Notes under the pieces: model-generated
What the model was told of the DNA's origin: nothing
The model's input: the letters and a program-made list of their open reading frames with translations, nothing else
Database searches by the model: none
NCBI RefSeq assembly: GCF_014191725.1
Contig: NZ_JACHWZ010000019.1
Span: forward strand, 37,873-101,872
Direction: 5' to 3'
Length of the DNA stretch: 64,000 nucleotides
From: Microbulbifer rhizosphaerae
GTDB taxonomy: Bacteria > Pseudomonadota > Gammaproteobacteria > Pseudomonadales > Cellvibrionaceae
Translations under genes and position numbers: made by a program
Shown here: positions 17,754 through 27,209 of the stretch, one piece after another
Numbering within the stretch: position 1 is the first letter of the stretch
Layout of the letters: each line of letters starts with the position of its first letter

Positions 17754-19373
17754 ATGACAACTGAATCCCGCTCCGCCGCCATCGCCCGACTCCAGTCCCA
17801 CCACCAGCAACACAAATGGTCCCTGCGCGAACTGTTCGCCACCGATCCCGACCGGGCCCAGCGCTTCAGCCTCGAAGCTGCGGGCCTCTATCTCGACTAC
17901 AGCAAGAACCACCTGGGCGAGGATACCCTGCAGTTGCTGCTGGACTGCGCGGATCAGCTCGGACTGCCGCAGGCGATCGCCGACTTGCTGGCGGGCGCCG
18001 AGGTGAACAACACCGAGCGCCGTCCCGCCCTGCATACTGCCCTGCGCTTCCAGGGCAAACCGCAAAACGAACACGAGCGGGCGGTGGCCGACTGCCGCAC
18101 CCAGATGAAGCGGTTCTCGGAAGAGGTACACAGCGGCCGCTGGCGGGGCTTCTCCGGGGAGCCCATCCGTCATATCGTCAATATCGGCATCGGCGGCTCC
18201 GACCTGGGCCCGCGCATGGCCGTGGAGGCGCTGTACCCCTGGCAGCGGGAAGATATCAGTGTGCATTTCGTGGCCAACGTCGACGGCGCCGACCTGAGCG
18301 ACACTCTGTCGCGACTGCCCGCGGAGCAGACCCTGTTTATCGTCGCCTCAAAATCCTTTTCCACTCTGGAGACCCGCCAGAACGCACTCTCCGCGCGCCG
18401 CTGGATACTGGATGCGGGCTGCCGGGAAGATCAGCTGGAACAACACTTTGTCGCGGTGAGCAGCAATATCGTCGCCGCCCAGGACTTCGGCATAGCCCCG
18501 CAAAATATCTTTCCCATGTGGGACTGGGTGGGTGGCCGCTATTCACTCTGGTCCGCGATCGGCCTGCCCATCGCCCTGGCCTGCGGCTTCGAGACCTATG
18601 AAGCACTGCTGGCCGGCGCCCACACCGTGGACCGGCATTTCGCCGAGGCGCCGCTGGCTGAAAACCTGCCGGTATTGCTGGCGCTGATCCACTTCTGGTA
18701 CCGCCAGTGCTGGGACGCCGGAAGCCAGGTGGTGCTGCCCTACGCCCAGCGCCTGACGCGCTTCCCCGCCTGGCTGCAACAACTGGACATGGAGAGCCTG
18801 GGCAAGGGCGTGAACCGCGAGGGCCACGCGCTCGATTATCCGAGCGGCAGCGTGATCTGGGGCACCGAGGGCAGCAACGGCCAGCACTCCTTCCACCAGT
18901 TGCTACACCAGGGCACCGATCTGATCCCGGCGGACTTCATCGCCATCAAGGAGCCCACCTCCGGGCTGGAAGAGCAGCATAAGTGGCTGCTGGCCTGCTG
19001 CATCAGCCAGAGCCAGGCGCTGCTGCGCGGCAAGACCCTGGCCGAGGCCCGGCGTGAACTGGAGGACGAGGGCCACACCCACCGGGAAATCCACGCCCTG
19101 GCGCCGCATAAGGTGGTCCCGGGCAACCGTCCCAGCAACACTCTGATTCTGCAGAAGCTGGACCCGCACAATCTGGGCGCGCTGCTGGCACTCTACGAGC
19201 ACAAGGTGTTCGTGCACGGCTTCCTGATGGATATCAATCCGTTCGACCAGTGGGGAGTGGAACTGGGCAAACAGCTCGGCAGCCGCATCTTCGATGCGGC
19301 GCAGGGAGCGTTGCCGGAGGATTGGGACGGCTCTACCCGGGGGCTGGTGAGGATGCTGCTCCCCGACAATTGA
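17754..19373 (+). CDS. pgi: Glucose-6-phosphate isomerase
   Basis: A cytoplasmic 539-residue enzyme interconverting glucose-6-phosphate and fructose-6-phosphate. Both PGI signatures are present: DWVGGRYSLWSAIGLP and DINPFDQWGVELGKQLG. The substrate-binding VNIGIGGSDLGPRM and the segment GTEGSNGQHSFHQLLHQGT are also intact. Length is typical (~540-550). The ATG at 17754 gives the usual N-terminus. It stands alone, with MITEs upstream and a converging galactanase downstream. Confidence 0.97.
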   Translation: MTTESRSAAIARLQSHHQQHKWSLRELFATDPDRAQRFSLEAAGLYLDYSKNHLGEDTLQLLLDCADQLGLPQAIADLLAGAEVNNTERRPALHTALRFQGKPQNEHERAVADCRTQMKRFSEEVHSGRWRGFSGEPIRHIVNIGIGGSDLGPRMAVEALYPWQREDISVHFVANVDGADLSDTLSRLPAEQTLFIVASKSFSTLETRQNALSARRWILDAGCREDQLEQHFVAVSSNIVAAQDFGIAPQNIFPMWDWVGGRYSLWSAIGLPIALACGFETYEALLAGAHTVDRHFAEAPLAENLPVLLALIHFWYRQCWDAGSQVVLPYAQRLTRFPAWLQQLDMESLGKGVNREGHALDYPSGSVIWGTEGSNGQHSFHQLLHQGTDLIPADFIAIKEPTSGLEEQHKWLLACCISQSQALLRGKTLAEARRELEDEGHTHREIHALAPHKVVPGNRPSNTLILQKLDPHNLGALLALYEHKVFVHGFLMDINPFDQWGVELGKQLGSRIFDAAQGALPEDWDGSTRGLVRMLLPDN

Positions 19374-19421
19374 GTTGAAACGGTTTCACACTGTGGAGAG
19401 CGGGTGCCTGGGTATGTCGCC

Positions 19422-20528
19422 TTACCGCGGCGCTGCCTCGCGCTGTCGGGCCTGGATCGCGCCCACCGCGGGCAGGGCATTGCCGTCCTCGTCGAACATC
19501 CCGCGACTCCCGATGCCGCGGAAGTTGCCGACGGCGGGTTCCCACCACATGACGCCCTTGCCGCGGCCGCCCGGGATGGCGCGGACGGCGGCGTCCACGT
19601 CGAGCCAGTATCGCATCTGGCCTTCGGGCGTTTGAGGGTATTCCATTGCGTCCGCGCGCGGGGCGTCCTCCCACTCGCCCGACTCGCGCCAGTGGTAGGC
19701 GGCCTCGACCAGAACGATATCCTTGTCGTACGCCTCGACCATGAACGCGAAATTGGCCCTGAGCTCGGCGAGGGTGCCATGCCACCAGGGGTAGTAGCTC
19801 TGGCCGATCACATCGTAGTCGATGCCGTAGGTGTGGAACTTGTCGAAGAACCACTTGGTGCGCTCCATGTCGCCGCCGCGGTCGATATGGATCATGATCA
19901 GCGGCGAATCGACGTCGTCCGTCGTCGCGGCCTCGACGCCCTCGATTGCGGCGCGGACCAGGTCGGCGAAGCGGTCCCAGCCGCCCTCCTGGGAGAGCTG
20001 GCCGTCGGGCCACATCATGCCGTCGATCACCTCGTTGCCCGGCTGCACCATATCCGGCCAAGCGCCGGCCTCGCGGAAGGCTTCCATCGTTTCCTGTGTG
20101 TACGCGCGCACCGAATCGACCAGCTCCCCGTGCGACTGTCCTTCCCACACGGCGGGGATGAACTGCTTCTGCGGGTCGGCCCAGGTGTCGGAGTAGTGGT
20201 AGTTGAGCAGGAACTTGTAGCCCAGATGCTTGGCTGCCTTGGCCAGCGCGATGGTGTATTCCAGGTCATTGGGCAGCCGGTCGGGTGAGTGGAACAGCCG
20301 GAGGCGGACCCAGTTGAACCCGTGGTCGCGGAAGATCTCGAGGCCCGGCTTCACGGCGCCGCCGTCTTTGAACTCGGCCCCGCGGTCCTCGGCGGACTTG
20401 AGAAAGGACAGGTCGGCTCCGATCGCATATTCGCTATCTGCGGCCCATACCCGATTTCCCGATAGCCCAAGGACAAACGCCACCACGACGGTAATGGTCA
20501 CCCACTTTGAGAATATTCGATTAATCAT
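19422..20528 (-). CDS. GH53 arabinogalactan endo-beta-1,4-galactanase
   Basis: A 368-residue secreted enzyme with a signal peptide MINRIFSKWVTITVVVAFVL... cleaved near VWA-ADSE, then a single GH53 (beta/alpha)8 domain without CBMs. Family motifs are clear: FNWVRLRLFH, LLNYHYSDTWADP, the acid/base Glu in QPGNEVIDGMMWPDG and the nucleophile Glu in IVLVEAAYHW. It would cut the beta-1,4-galactan side chains of rhamnogalacturonan-I. The ATG at 20528 was chosen for the signal peptide; the frame is open to an earlier ATG at 20582. It is the last gene of the minus-strand arm that starts at the TonB receptor. Confidence 0.92.
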   Translation of the reverse strand: MINRIFSKWVTITVVVAFVLGLSGNRVWAADSEYAIGADLSFLKSAEDRGAEFKDGGAVKPGLEIFRDHGFNWVRLRLFHSPDRLPNDLEYTIALAKAAKHLGYKFLLNYHYSDTWADPQKQFIPAVWEGQSHGELVDSVRAYTQETMEAFREAGAWPDMVQPGNEVIDGMMWPDGQLSQEGGWDRFADLVRAAIEGVEAATTDDVDSPLIMIHIDRGGDMERTKWFFDKFHTYGIDYDVIGQSYYPWWHGTLAELRANFAFMVEAYDKDIVLVEAAYHWRESGEWEDAPRADAMEYPQTPEGQMRYWLDVDAAVRAIPGGRGKGVMWWEPAVGNFRGIGSRGMFDEDGNALPAVGAIQARQREAAPR

Positions 20529-20578
20529 TTTTTTATAGGCCTCATCTGCACTTTGTTGTTTACCTCCTTGCTGCGCTC

Positions 20579-21056
20579 TCATCCCAGCTCTCTCACAACC
20601 GGCTCAGCCGTCAACTCAGTGGATGCTGCCGCGCCGGTGGTCGCCAATACAGATCTTTCTGCTGCTACCGCCTCCCCATTTACGAGCCAGTAACCAACGG
20701 CCACCAGTTCGCCTGGGCTCGGGGCTTTCCACGAACAGCGATTCCGGTACATGGAAGGCTTTTCGATACCAGCCGACGCCCGCACGGGCGTAGCCAGTAT
20801 CATAGGCATCGCCGGATTCCTCGAAAAATGGCGATCCGCCGGTGGAGCTTTCGATGGACCAGTCATGGGGAATCTGCACCTTCCGCCAGCGGACTTCAGC
20901 GGCCGCTTCGACTTGCCGGCATGGCAGGTCTCCCCGGTGAAACTCCCAGTCGAAGGCAAAGACTTCCGGATCGAATTGTTTCCCTCCCTCACCGCCAAAA
21001 CCGACGCCGGGAAGGGCCAGAAGCAGAGCGAACAATATCAGGGGCTTGATTGGCAT
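20579..21056 (-). pseudogene. GH2 beta-galactosidase remnant with large internal deletion
   Basis: The frame from ATG 21056 has a signal peptide (MPIKPLILFALLLALPGVGF) and the start of a GH2 sugar-binding domain: FDWEFHRGDL, WRKVQIPHDWSIE, FFEESGDAYDTGY and VGWYRKAFHVPES. Right after this the similarity jumps, in another frame, to the extreme C-terminus of the same family (PGELVAVGYWLVNGEAVA to LTAEPVVRELG, stop at 20579). The catalytic barrel and most of the protein, probably more than 500 residues, are gone. It starts 2 nt after the stop of the halogenase-like gene, so the intact gene was once part of this operon. Confidence 0.8.
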
Positions 21057-21058
21057 GG

Positions 21059-22567
21059 CTATTGTGGCGCTATAAAGCGTCGCAAAAATTCTTCGTGGGA
21101 CAGCAGCTGGTTTACCGAATGCTCCAGGGAGTATTCAATCCTGTCCAGGAGAGCGCGGGTCTTTTCCGGGTCGGAAGCCTGCACCGCGGGGCAGTAGTCC
21201 CGAGGAAAAACACCCATACCGGTCAGCACCGCGTGCCAACTGTCCTCGGCAAACAGGTCCAGGTCGTTGTGCACCAGCCGGCCCTGGCTCTTGTAGAGCG
21301 CCAGCTTGGTTTCCAGGGATGGGGGAATGGGCCGCTGGCGCCAGCTTTTCCAAAAAGGGGAGTCGTCACGCCGGCTGGTGCAGTAGTGCATAACGATAAA
21401 GTCGCGAATACTTTCATATTCGATATCCATCAGGCGGTTGTACTCCGCTTCCGTGTGCGGACAAATATCCCGGCCGGGAAGCAGTTTGACCAGGTTGAGC
21501 GCCGCGCGCATCGCCAGATAGATGCTGGTGGATTCCAGGGGCTCCAGGAACCCGGACGACAGGCCGATGGCAACACAGTTACGGTGCCACATTTTTTCGC
21601 GCTTGCCGGCCACAAAGCGGAGCCTGCGCGGATCGCCGACGGGCCTGCCGCCGGCGTTATTCAGCAACAGTTCCGCAACCCGGTCGCCGCTGCAGTAGTC
21701 ACTGCAAAAGACATAGCCGTTGCCCGTGCGATGCCGCAGCGGGATACGCCAGCGCCAGCCGTACTCCTCGGCGATGGCTTCCGTGTAGGGCTGCAGCGTT
21801 CCTCTCTTTTCCGTCTGCACCACTACTGCAGCGTCCACCGGCAGATACTCGTGCCAGTTGCAGTAGCCCACCTTCAGGGCATCGCCCAGCAACAGAGCGC
21901 GCTGGCCGCTGCAGTCGACGAAGAAATCCCCCTGCAGCTGCCCACCCCCTTTCAGCGCCACGGCTTCTATCCGGCCGTCACTGCCCTGGCGGATATCGAC
22001 CACATGACCCGCGATACGCTTTACTCCCTGCTGTTGCGCATAACCGGCGAGATAGCGGGCCGCCAAGCTGGCGTCGAAATGCAGGGCGTAGCCCATGCGG
22101 GTGAGATTGTTGGGTTTTTGCGGATCGGGAATAAAGAATCTGTGCGCCCGGGCCATGGCCGCGGAGGGGGAGTAGCGGGTATAGCCGCTGCTATTGCCGT
22201 ACGCCTGACTTTTCAGCCATTGGTGGAAGAACGGCTGGCCGTCTATTCTGGCTCCGATGTTTCCAAAGGGATGCCAGTAGCTGTGTTCCGGGCCCTGCCA
22301 GCCTGTGAATTTGATTCCCAGCTTGAAGGTGGATTTGGTTTCGCGGACAAAATCCGGTTCGGGAATACCCAGTACTTTCAGCAAGTCGACGAATGAAGGC
22401 ACCGTGGCCTCGCCCACGCCGATGGTATCGATTTCCGGTGATTCCACCAAGGTGACCCTCGCACCGGTACCGGCGAGTACCTTGCCAAGGAGAGCGGCGG
22501 TCATCCAGCCGGCAGTACCGCCACCGACGACGACCCAGGATTGGATTGGACGGTGCTTGATAAGCAT
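21059..22567 (-). CDS. Tryptophan halogenase-family flavoprotein
   Basis: A 502-residue FAD enzyme with the dinucleotide-binding VVVGGGTAGWMTAALLGK at the N-terminus, the halogenase motif WRWRIP (about residue 264) and the conserved Lys region STFKLGIKFTGW that corresponds to the catalytic Lys of PrnA-type enzymes. No signal peptide is seen. In marine polysaccharide degraders such genes often sit beside TonB-dependent receptors, as here; their substrates are not known and they need not be tryptophan. It lies between an alpha/beta hydrolase gene (MITE in the gap) and the GH2 remnant. Confidence 0.88.
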   Translation of the reverse strand: MLIKHRPIQSWVVVGGGTAGWMTAALLGKVLAGTGARVTLVESPEIDTIGVGEATVPSFVDLLKVLGIPEPDFVRETKSTFKLGIKFTGWQGPEHSYWHPFGNIGARIDGQPFFHQWLKSQAYGNSSGYTRYSPSAAMARAHRFFIPDPQKPNNLTRMGYALHFDASLAARYLAGYAQQQGVKRIAGHVVDIRQGSDGRIEAVALKGGGQLQGDFFVDCSGQRALLLGDALKVGYCNWHEYLPVDAAVVVQTEKRGTLQPYTEAIAEEYGWRWRIPLRHRTGNGYVFCSDYCSGDRVAELLLNNAGGRPVGDPRRLRFVAGKREKMWHRNCVAIGLSSGFLEPLESTSIYLAMRAALNLVKLLPGRDICPHTEAEYNRLMDIEYESIRDFIVMHYCTSRRDDSPFWKSWRQRPIPPSLETKLALYKSQGRLVHNDLDLFAEDSWHAVLTGMGVFPRDYCPAVQASDPEKTRALLDRIEYSLEHSVNQLLSHEEFLRRFIAPQ

Positions 22568-22732
22568 GAGTTATTATAAAAAATAGTACATTGACCACCC
22601 GATCTGATTTGCAAAAGGCATATTGCTATACTTACTCATTTAGATAACCCAAAAGGTTGATAGTCCACTTACCTCTCACAATTTGCACAACTCCCGGTTC
22701 ATCAACCACCGGCCTGGTACATTTGGGTGACT

Positions 22733-23001
22733 CTAGTGTGGTGTAAGGTACTAAATGCGGATATCAGCGGGCCGCTAAGCGGCCAGATGCAAGGCGCATT
22801 TGCGCGGGCGTAGCCCGCTACGGCAAGCAAATGCAACGCCGCAGATGGCTGCTTAGCGGCCCGCCCGAAGGGAGCCCCCCAAAATGCCCACAGCTGCGTT
22901 GCCGCTCTTGAAAAGGGCGAGCCATTCCCTGCGAGCGGCGCCTTCCTGTGAACATTTTGGGGGGCTCTGATAACCGCATTTAGTACCTTACACCACACTA
23001 G
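22733..23001. mobile_element. MITE-like palindromic element, type C (269 bp incl. CTAG ends)
   Basis: The ends are perfect inverted repeats of about 28 bp (CTAGTGTGGTGTAAGGTACT... and its complement). CTAG lies at both extremities and may be a target duplication. Nested inner arms and no transposase are seen. The interior segment around 22900-22950 (GCTCTTGAAAAGGGCGAGCCATTC) resembles the interior of element A at 17128-17390. The right end supplies the TAG stop of the neighbouring hydrolase gene (22998-23000). Confidence 0.8.
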
Positions 23002-23960
23002 ATAGTCGATAGAAACTCCTTCAGAACCTCCACGGTAGGCATCAGCTGGTCGTGGTGCAGGTTATGGCCCGCATTATCGATGTGCACCAGCTTACCTTTC
23101 CGCATTACGCTGGCCGCCTTCTCGTGGACTTTTCGTTGCTCCGGCGAGGTGTCCGCTTTGAGAATAAGCGCGGCTACCGGGATCTTCGCCAGTGATTCTC
23201 CGGTTCTCATTGTGCCCGACATTACCTGCCACGCTTCAGTGGTGTAGGCTCCATGATATTGCTTTTTCGAGAGCGCCCAATACCGGCAATCCACCGGGTC
23301 CCATTTTGGGGTGTTGTGGTGGCAGGTCGCCACCAGTTCGTCGAAGCTGTAGTTATTCTGTACCACCAGTGTTTCGGGAGCCCCGGACATGCTCACGGAA
23401 AGGTGATCCGGTTGCGAGTTTTCGTTTTTCCCGACGTCACTTGTTGCACTTTTTCTCTCTTCTTCACGCTCCGTGGAATCACGACTGCGGGGAGGCCAGG
23501 GCCCCAGCCACGGGTCCAGCATGACGATGGCTTTCGCCAGATCGGGGTATTCCCCACCCACCCGCATTACCGTGGCGGCGCCCATTGAGTGGCCCATAAG
23601 GATCGGTTTCTCGAAGTTCATCGCCTGCACGAACGCCACCACGTCTTTCACTAGCGTATTACCATCATCAACAGCGGTGAAAGGATCTGACAGACCATGC
23701 CCACGAGCATCAATCATATATACGTCATATGAGTCCTGCAGCCTCCACGTCAGGGTGGTCCAGCTAAGTCCAATATCCGTGATCCCATGAACCATCACGA
23801 CAACCGGTTTTCCCGGCGCCGGGACGGCGCGGTAATAATGTATGCGGATTCCGTTCGCATATACATAGCCATCCGACCATCCATCGGGAATCCCCGGTGG
23901 CTGGGCGGCAATTTTCATTGCAGGTAGAAGGGTAAGTACACATAAGATCAGCAGGCGCAT
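22998..23960 (-). CDS. Secreted alpha/beta hydrolase
   Basis: A 320-residue protein with a signal peptide (MRLLILCVLTLLPAMKIAA). It has a standard alpha/beta hydrolase fold: oxyanion HGITDIG, nucleophile elbow GHSMGAATVM and catalytic His in HIDNAGHNLHHDQ. It may be a periplasmic esterase acting on decorations of the imported oligosaccharides, or on a product of the adjacent halogenase-like enzyme; the sequence does not decide. The stop codon falls within the terminal repeat of the MITE at 22733-23001, so the original C-terminus may have been altered by a few residues. Confidence 0.8.
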   Translation of the reverse strand: MRLLILCVLTLLPAMKIAAQPPGIPDGWSDGYVYANGIRIHYYRAVPAPGKPVVVMVHGITDIGLSWTTLTWRLQDSYDVYMIDARGHGLSDPFTAVDDGNTLVKDVVAFVQAMNFEKPILMGHSMGAATVMRVGGEYPDLAKAIVMLDPWLGPWPPRSRDSTEREEERKSATSDVGKNENSQPDHLSVSMSGAPETLVVQNNYSFDELVATCHHNTPKWDPVDCRYWALSKKQYHGAYTTEAWQVMSGTMRTGESLAKIPVAALILKADTSPEQRKVHEKAASVMRKGKLVHIDNAGHNLHHDQLMPTVEVLKEFLSTI

Positions 23961-24052
23961 GTGGATTTTCCCTCTTTTTTTAATCTGTTTAAAAATCTAA
24001 TACAATTTTTAAGCCACGAATATTTACTGCCAGCCTATCAATACACTTAACT

Positions 24053-24077
24053 AAAAAAGAGGCTCCAGCGGAGCCTC
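24053..24077 (-). terminator. Intrinsic terminator downstream of the TonB receptor
   Basis: An 8-bp stem GAGGCTCC/GGAGCCTC with a 3-nt loop is followed on the minus strand by six Ts (24058-24053). It ends transcription from the receptor gene, so the hydrolase and halogenase probably have their own promoter or depend on read-through. Confidence 0.85.
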
Positions 24078-24165
24078 AAAAATCCAACAACAACGGGAGG
24101 GGAGATAGTCGGCGGAAGTCTCCAGACACCCGCTCAACAATTGCGAAACACTTGCGCGAACAAGC

Positions 24166-27054
24166 TCAGAAGCTTGCCCTGATACCTAACTGATAGCGCG
24201 TCCCCGACATCTGCACCAGGCTGACGCGGTCGCGCTGCCCAAAATACTGCAACCTTGTTTCGTTGGTCACATTGATGGCTTCAAAGGCGGCGGTCACGTT
24301 ATCAGTCACATCGTAGGACAGGCTCAGGTCCAACTGGCCGTAGGCATCGGTATATTCCGGCTGTAGACCGTCGCCGGAGCGGCTGTTCATGAATTCATCC
24401 CGCCAGTTGTAGGCGATACGCGCCTGCAGGCGGTCCTTGTCGTAGAAGCCCACCAGGTTGTAGGAGTTTTTTGCAAAACCCTCCAGGACATTACCCGGCT
24501 CCGGCACCAGTGGCAGGTTGATCGGGGCCGCATCCTTGTCTTCGCTGTCCGCGTAGGTGTAATTGGCCTGGATACCCAGGCCACTCCAGATGCCCGGCAG
24601 GTTGTCGAAGTAGTGCAGTACCCCCAGTTCAATACCTTGAACCTTGCCACCGGGACGATTTTCCTTGCGCTCCGACTGGAATATCACGGTTTGGCCATTG
24701 GCGGCATAGGCATCGGCCAGGTCCTGGGCTATGGGGCCGTCCCAGGGACCCACGGTGGTGAGGGTCGAAATAAAGTCGGAAATGTCTTTATAGAAATAGC
24801 CAACGGAGTATGCCGAGCCGTTGTCGGCGTAGTGCTCAAAAGACAGGTCAAACTGGTTGACCCGGTAGGATTCCAGCAGGGGATTGCTGCCGGCGATGGT
24901 CACCGTCGGATTTTCCAGCCCCGGACTCTCATTCAAGCTGGCGCGCTTGTCGGCCAGAGAAGGTTGGGTAATCGTCTTGGCGGCGGCGGCACGCAGGTAG
25001 TTGCCGTTGTTCAAATTCAGGCTGAAGTTGACACTGGGCAGGAAGTATTCCTCGCTGGTCTCAAAGGTGAGGGACTTGGCAGAGGTAATAGCCGCATTAT
25101 GGACCTTTTCGGGCAGGTCCGAGGACTGTTCGTTCAGTGTCAACAGGTCGATGGTGGAAGCGGTGCCGCTGGCGGCGTTTTCGATGGAGACATAGCGGCC
25201 GCCCAGGTTGCCCGACCAGGCGTAGTCGCCCAGCTCGCCTTCGAGATTCAATTGCACATAGGCCGCAACAGTGTCCTCTTCATTGCCGTAGCTGCCACCG
25301 GCGCCCGGGTATACGGTATCCCAGCCGGCGTTGACGAGCGCCGCCCGCCAGTCATCACCGTTGGCCACCGCCTGCTCCAGATAGGCCTGGGTTGCCGCGC
25401 GGTAGGCTTCGTGGTCGGCAATCTGTACCCACTCGCGCGGGAAGTTGCCGCCTTCGCCGTCCATAAAGTTGCTGTCGCTCAGTTCCAGAACGTCCGCCGG
25501 CAGCACGCCGAGATTGGTATCGGGGTTCCAGGTACTGCCATCGCCGATCCACATGACGGCACCGCCACCACCCCAGTCTGCCCCCCCGGTTTCGGCATCA
25601 AACTCAGTACCAAATTCGTTGAATTCGATGGTGCGACCAGCATAGGCGGCCCCCGCCTTGACCGACTTGATCACGCCCACGTCAATCTCGTAGAGAGCAT
25701 CCAGTTTGAGTTCCTTCACTTCGTCTTCAGACTCACTGGCCGCATAGCGCTGCCAGGCGGCGCGGACCTTGGAGATATCGGTCACGTCCAGGGAGCCGGT
25801 GGTGCTCAAGCTGGGGATATCGTTGCGGTAATCCAGAATGATTTCGCTGGGCTGGGCGACGCCGTTTTCGTCGAAGCGGGTGTAGTGCAGGGCCGTGGTG
25901 TTGTCGCCCTCGAAGGTCGATTCGGCCCTGGACCAGGAGGCGTCGACTTCCAGCGTAAGATTGCCGCTGTTGAAAACACTGTTCCAGCCGTAGGCGGCCG
26001 TGGTGGACTCCTGCAGGCCATAGTCCACGTTCATTTCCACATCGGTGTCGGCGATGGTGGCTTCCAGTAGGGTGCCGGAATCGCTGACCACGGCACGGGT
26101 ATATTTACCCAAGTGCTGCATGGGCACCTGCAGGCCGGAACCCAGGAACTCCCGGTCGAGCTTGGTATAGAGGGCATCGAAGGTGGAAGAGAAATTCTCG
26201 CTCGGCTCCCACTGCAGGACGACGTTGCCGCCGGTGCGCTCGCGGTTCTCGTCCACCATATTGAAAATGGTGCGGCCGGGGCCGCGGCTGCCTTCAAGGC
26301 TGGTGGGGTTGCCGTCCTCGCCGAGGGTGTCATCGCCCATGGGCAAGCCGAAGCCGCCGGACGCGTACTGATGCCAGTGGCTGGTCCGGTAGTTGTCGAT
26401 ACGGCCGTCGGTTTCCTTGAAGGATACGCCCACCAGGACACCGAAGGTGTCGTCGGCAAAGGTATTGCTGACCACGCCCGCCGCTTCCGGGTTGGAATCC
26501 TCGGCCAGGCCGTGATAGTTGAGCTTGGTGGAGCCGGTGGCGTGGAAGCCGGCATTGTCCAGCGGGCGCGCGGTGCGCACATTGATGTAGGCGCCGATAC
26601 TGCCGGCGGACAGATCCGCGCTCGGGGTTTTGATGACGTCGGCACCGCCGATCAACTCGGAAGGCAGTATCTGGAAATCGAAGCTGCGGCCTCCGTTGAC
26701 AGTGGCCAGGGTGCGGTGGTTCAGTTTGACCACGTTGAACTCGGGGCCAAAGCTGCGCACGCTTACCTGGGAGCCCTCGCCGTTCACACGGGAAATGGAA
26801 ACACCGGCGATACGCTGCAGGGATTCCGCCACATTCTGGTCGGGGAATTTTCCGATGTCTTCGGCGACGATGCTGTCCTGGATTACATTGGCGTCGCGTT
26901 TCCGATCCGCCGCCCGGCTCAGGCTGGCGCGAATTCCCTCAACGACCACCTCTTCCATTGGCGGACTGACTTCGTCCTGAGCAACCACTCCTGCCCCATA
27001 TATCGCGGTCATTGATGCCAATATCGCTTTTGAAAGTTCGTTTTTTTTAGGCAT
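24166..27054 (-). CDS. TonB-dependent outer-membrane receptor
   Basis: A 962-residue receptor of the TonB-Xanthomonas/Caulobacter type used for oligosaccharide uptake. It has a signal peptide ending near GVVAQ, then a TonB-box-like segment EEVVVEGIRASLSRA. The plug has the usual KRDANVIQDSIVAEDIGKFPDQNVAESLQRIAGVSI and QILPSELIGGADVIK. A 22-strand barrel ends in the C-terminal aromatic residue GIRASF. It probably imports galactan or RG-I fragments. It is divergent from the GH53 gene at 27656 and shares its ~600-nt regulatory region. A fragment of a second copy is at 32752-32838. Confidence 0.95.
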   Translation of the reverse strand: MPKKNELSKAILASMTAIYGAGVVAQDEVSPPMEEVVVEGIRASLSRAADRKRDANVIQDSIVAEDIGKFPDQNVAESLQRIAGVSISRVNGEGSQVSVRSFGPEFNVVKLNHRTLATVNGGRSFDFQILPSELIGGADVIKTPSADLSAGSIGAYINVRTARPLDNAGFHATGSTKLNYHGLAEDSNPEAAGVVSNTFADDTFGVLVGVSFKETDGRIDNYRTSHWHQYASGGFGLPMGDDTLGEDGNPTSLEGSRGPGRTIFNMVDENRERTGGNVVLQWEPSENFSSTFDALYTKLDREFLGSGLQVPMQHLGKYTRAVVSDSGTLLEATIADTDVEMNVDYGLQESTTAAYGWNSVFNSGNLTLEVDASWSRAESTFEGDNTTALHYTRFDENGVAQPSEIILDYRNDIPSLSTTGSLDVTDISKVRAAWQRYAASESEDEVKELKLDALYEIDVGVIKSVKAGAAYAGRTIEFNEFGTEFDAETGGADWGGGGAVMWIGDGSTWNPDTNLGVLPADVLELSDSNFMDGEGGNFPREWVQIADHEAYRAATQAYLEQAVANGDDWRAALVNAGWDTVYPGAGGSYGNEEDTVAAYVQLNLEGELGDYAWSGNLGGRYVSIENAASGTASTIDLLTLNEQSSDLPEKVHNAAITSAKSLTFETSEEYFLPSVNFSLNLNNGNYLRAAAAKTITQPSLADKRASLNESPGLENPTVTIAGSNPLLESYRVNQFDLSFEHYADNGSAYSVGYFYKDISDFISTLTTVGPWDGPIAQDLADAYAANGQTVIFQSERKENRPGGKVQGIELGVLHYFDNLPGIWSGLGIQANYTYADSEDKDAAPINLPLVPEPGNVLEGFAKNSYNLVGFYDKDRLQARIAYNWRDEFMNSRSGDGLQPEYTDAYGQLDLSLSYDVTDNVTAAFEAINVTNETRLQYFGQRDRVSLVQMSGTRYQLGIRASF

Positions 27055-27162
27055 GGTCTTCTCTCTCTCCGGCTGGTTATATTATTTTTTACTTAACCAC
27101 TTCACCGCTGTGCCAACACCCGGCCTTCCTCATTGGCAGGGTACCAGCCATCAGGCATAACT

Positions 27163-27180
27163 TGTCTGATAAATCCGACA
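27163..27180. promoter_or_regulatory. Candidate operator between the receptor and GH53 genes
   Basis: TGTCTGATAAATCCGACA is an 18-bp palindrome with a single mismatched pair. It lies 109 nt upstream of the receptor ATG, in the divergent control region. The shape would suit a dimeric repressor such as a GntR- or LacI-type protein. No regulator gene is in the window. Confidence 0.4.
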
Positions 27181-27209
27181 TTACACAAATAAATTGTGAA
27201 GGTAAACTC

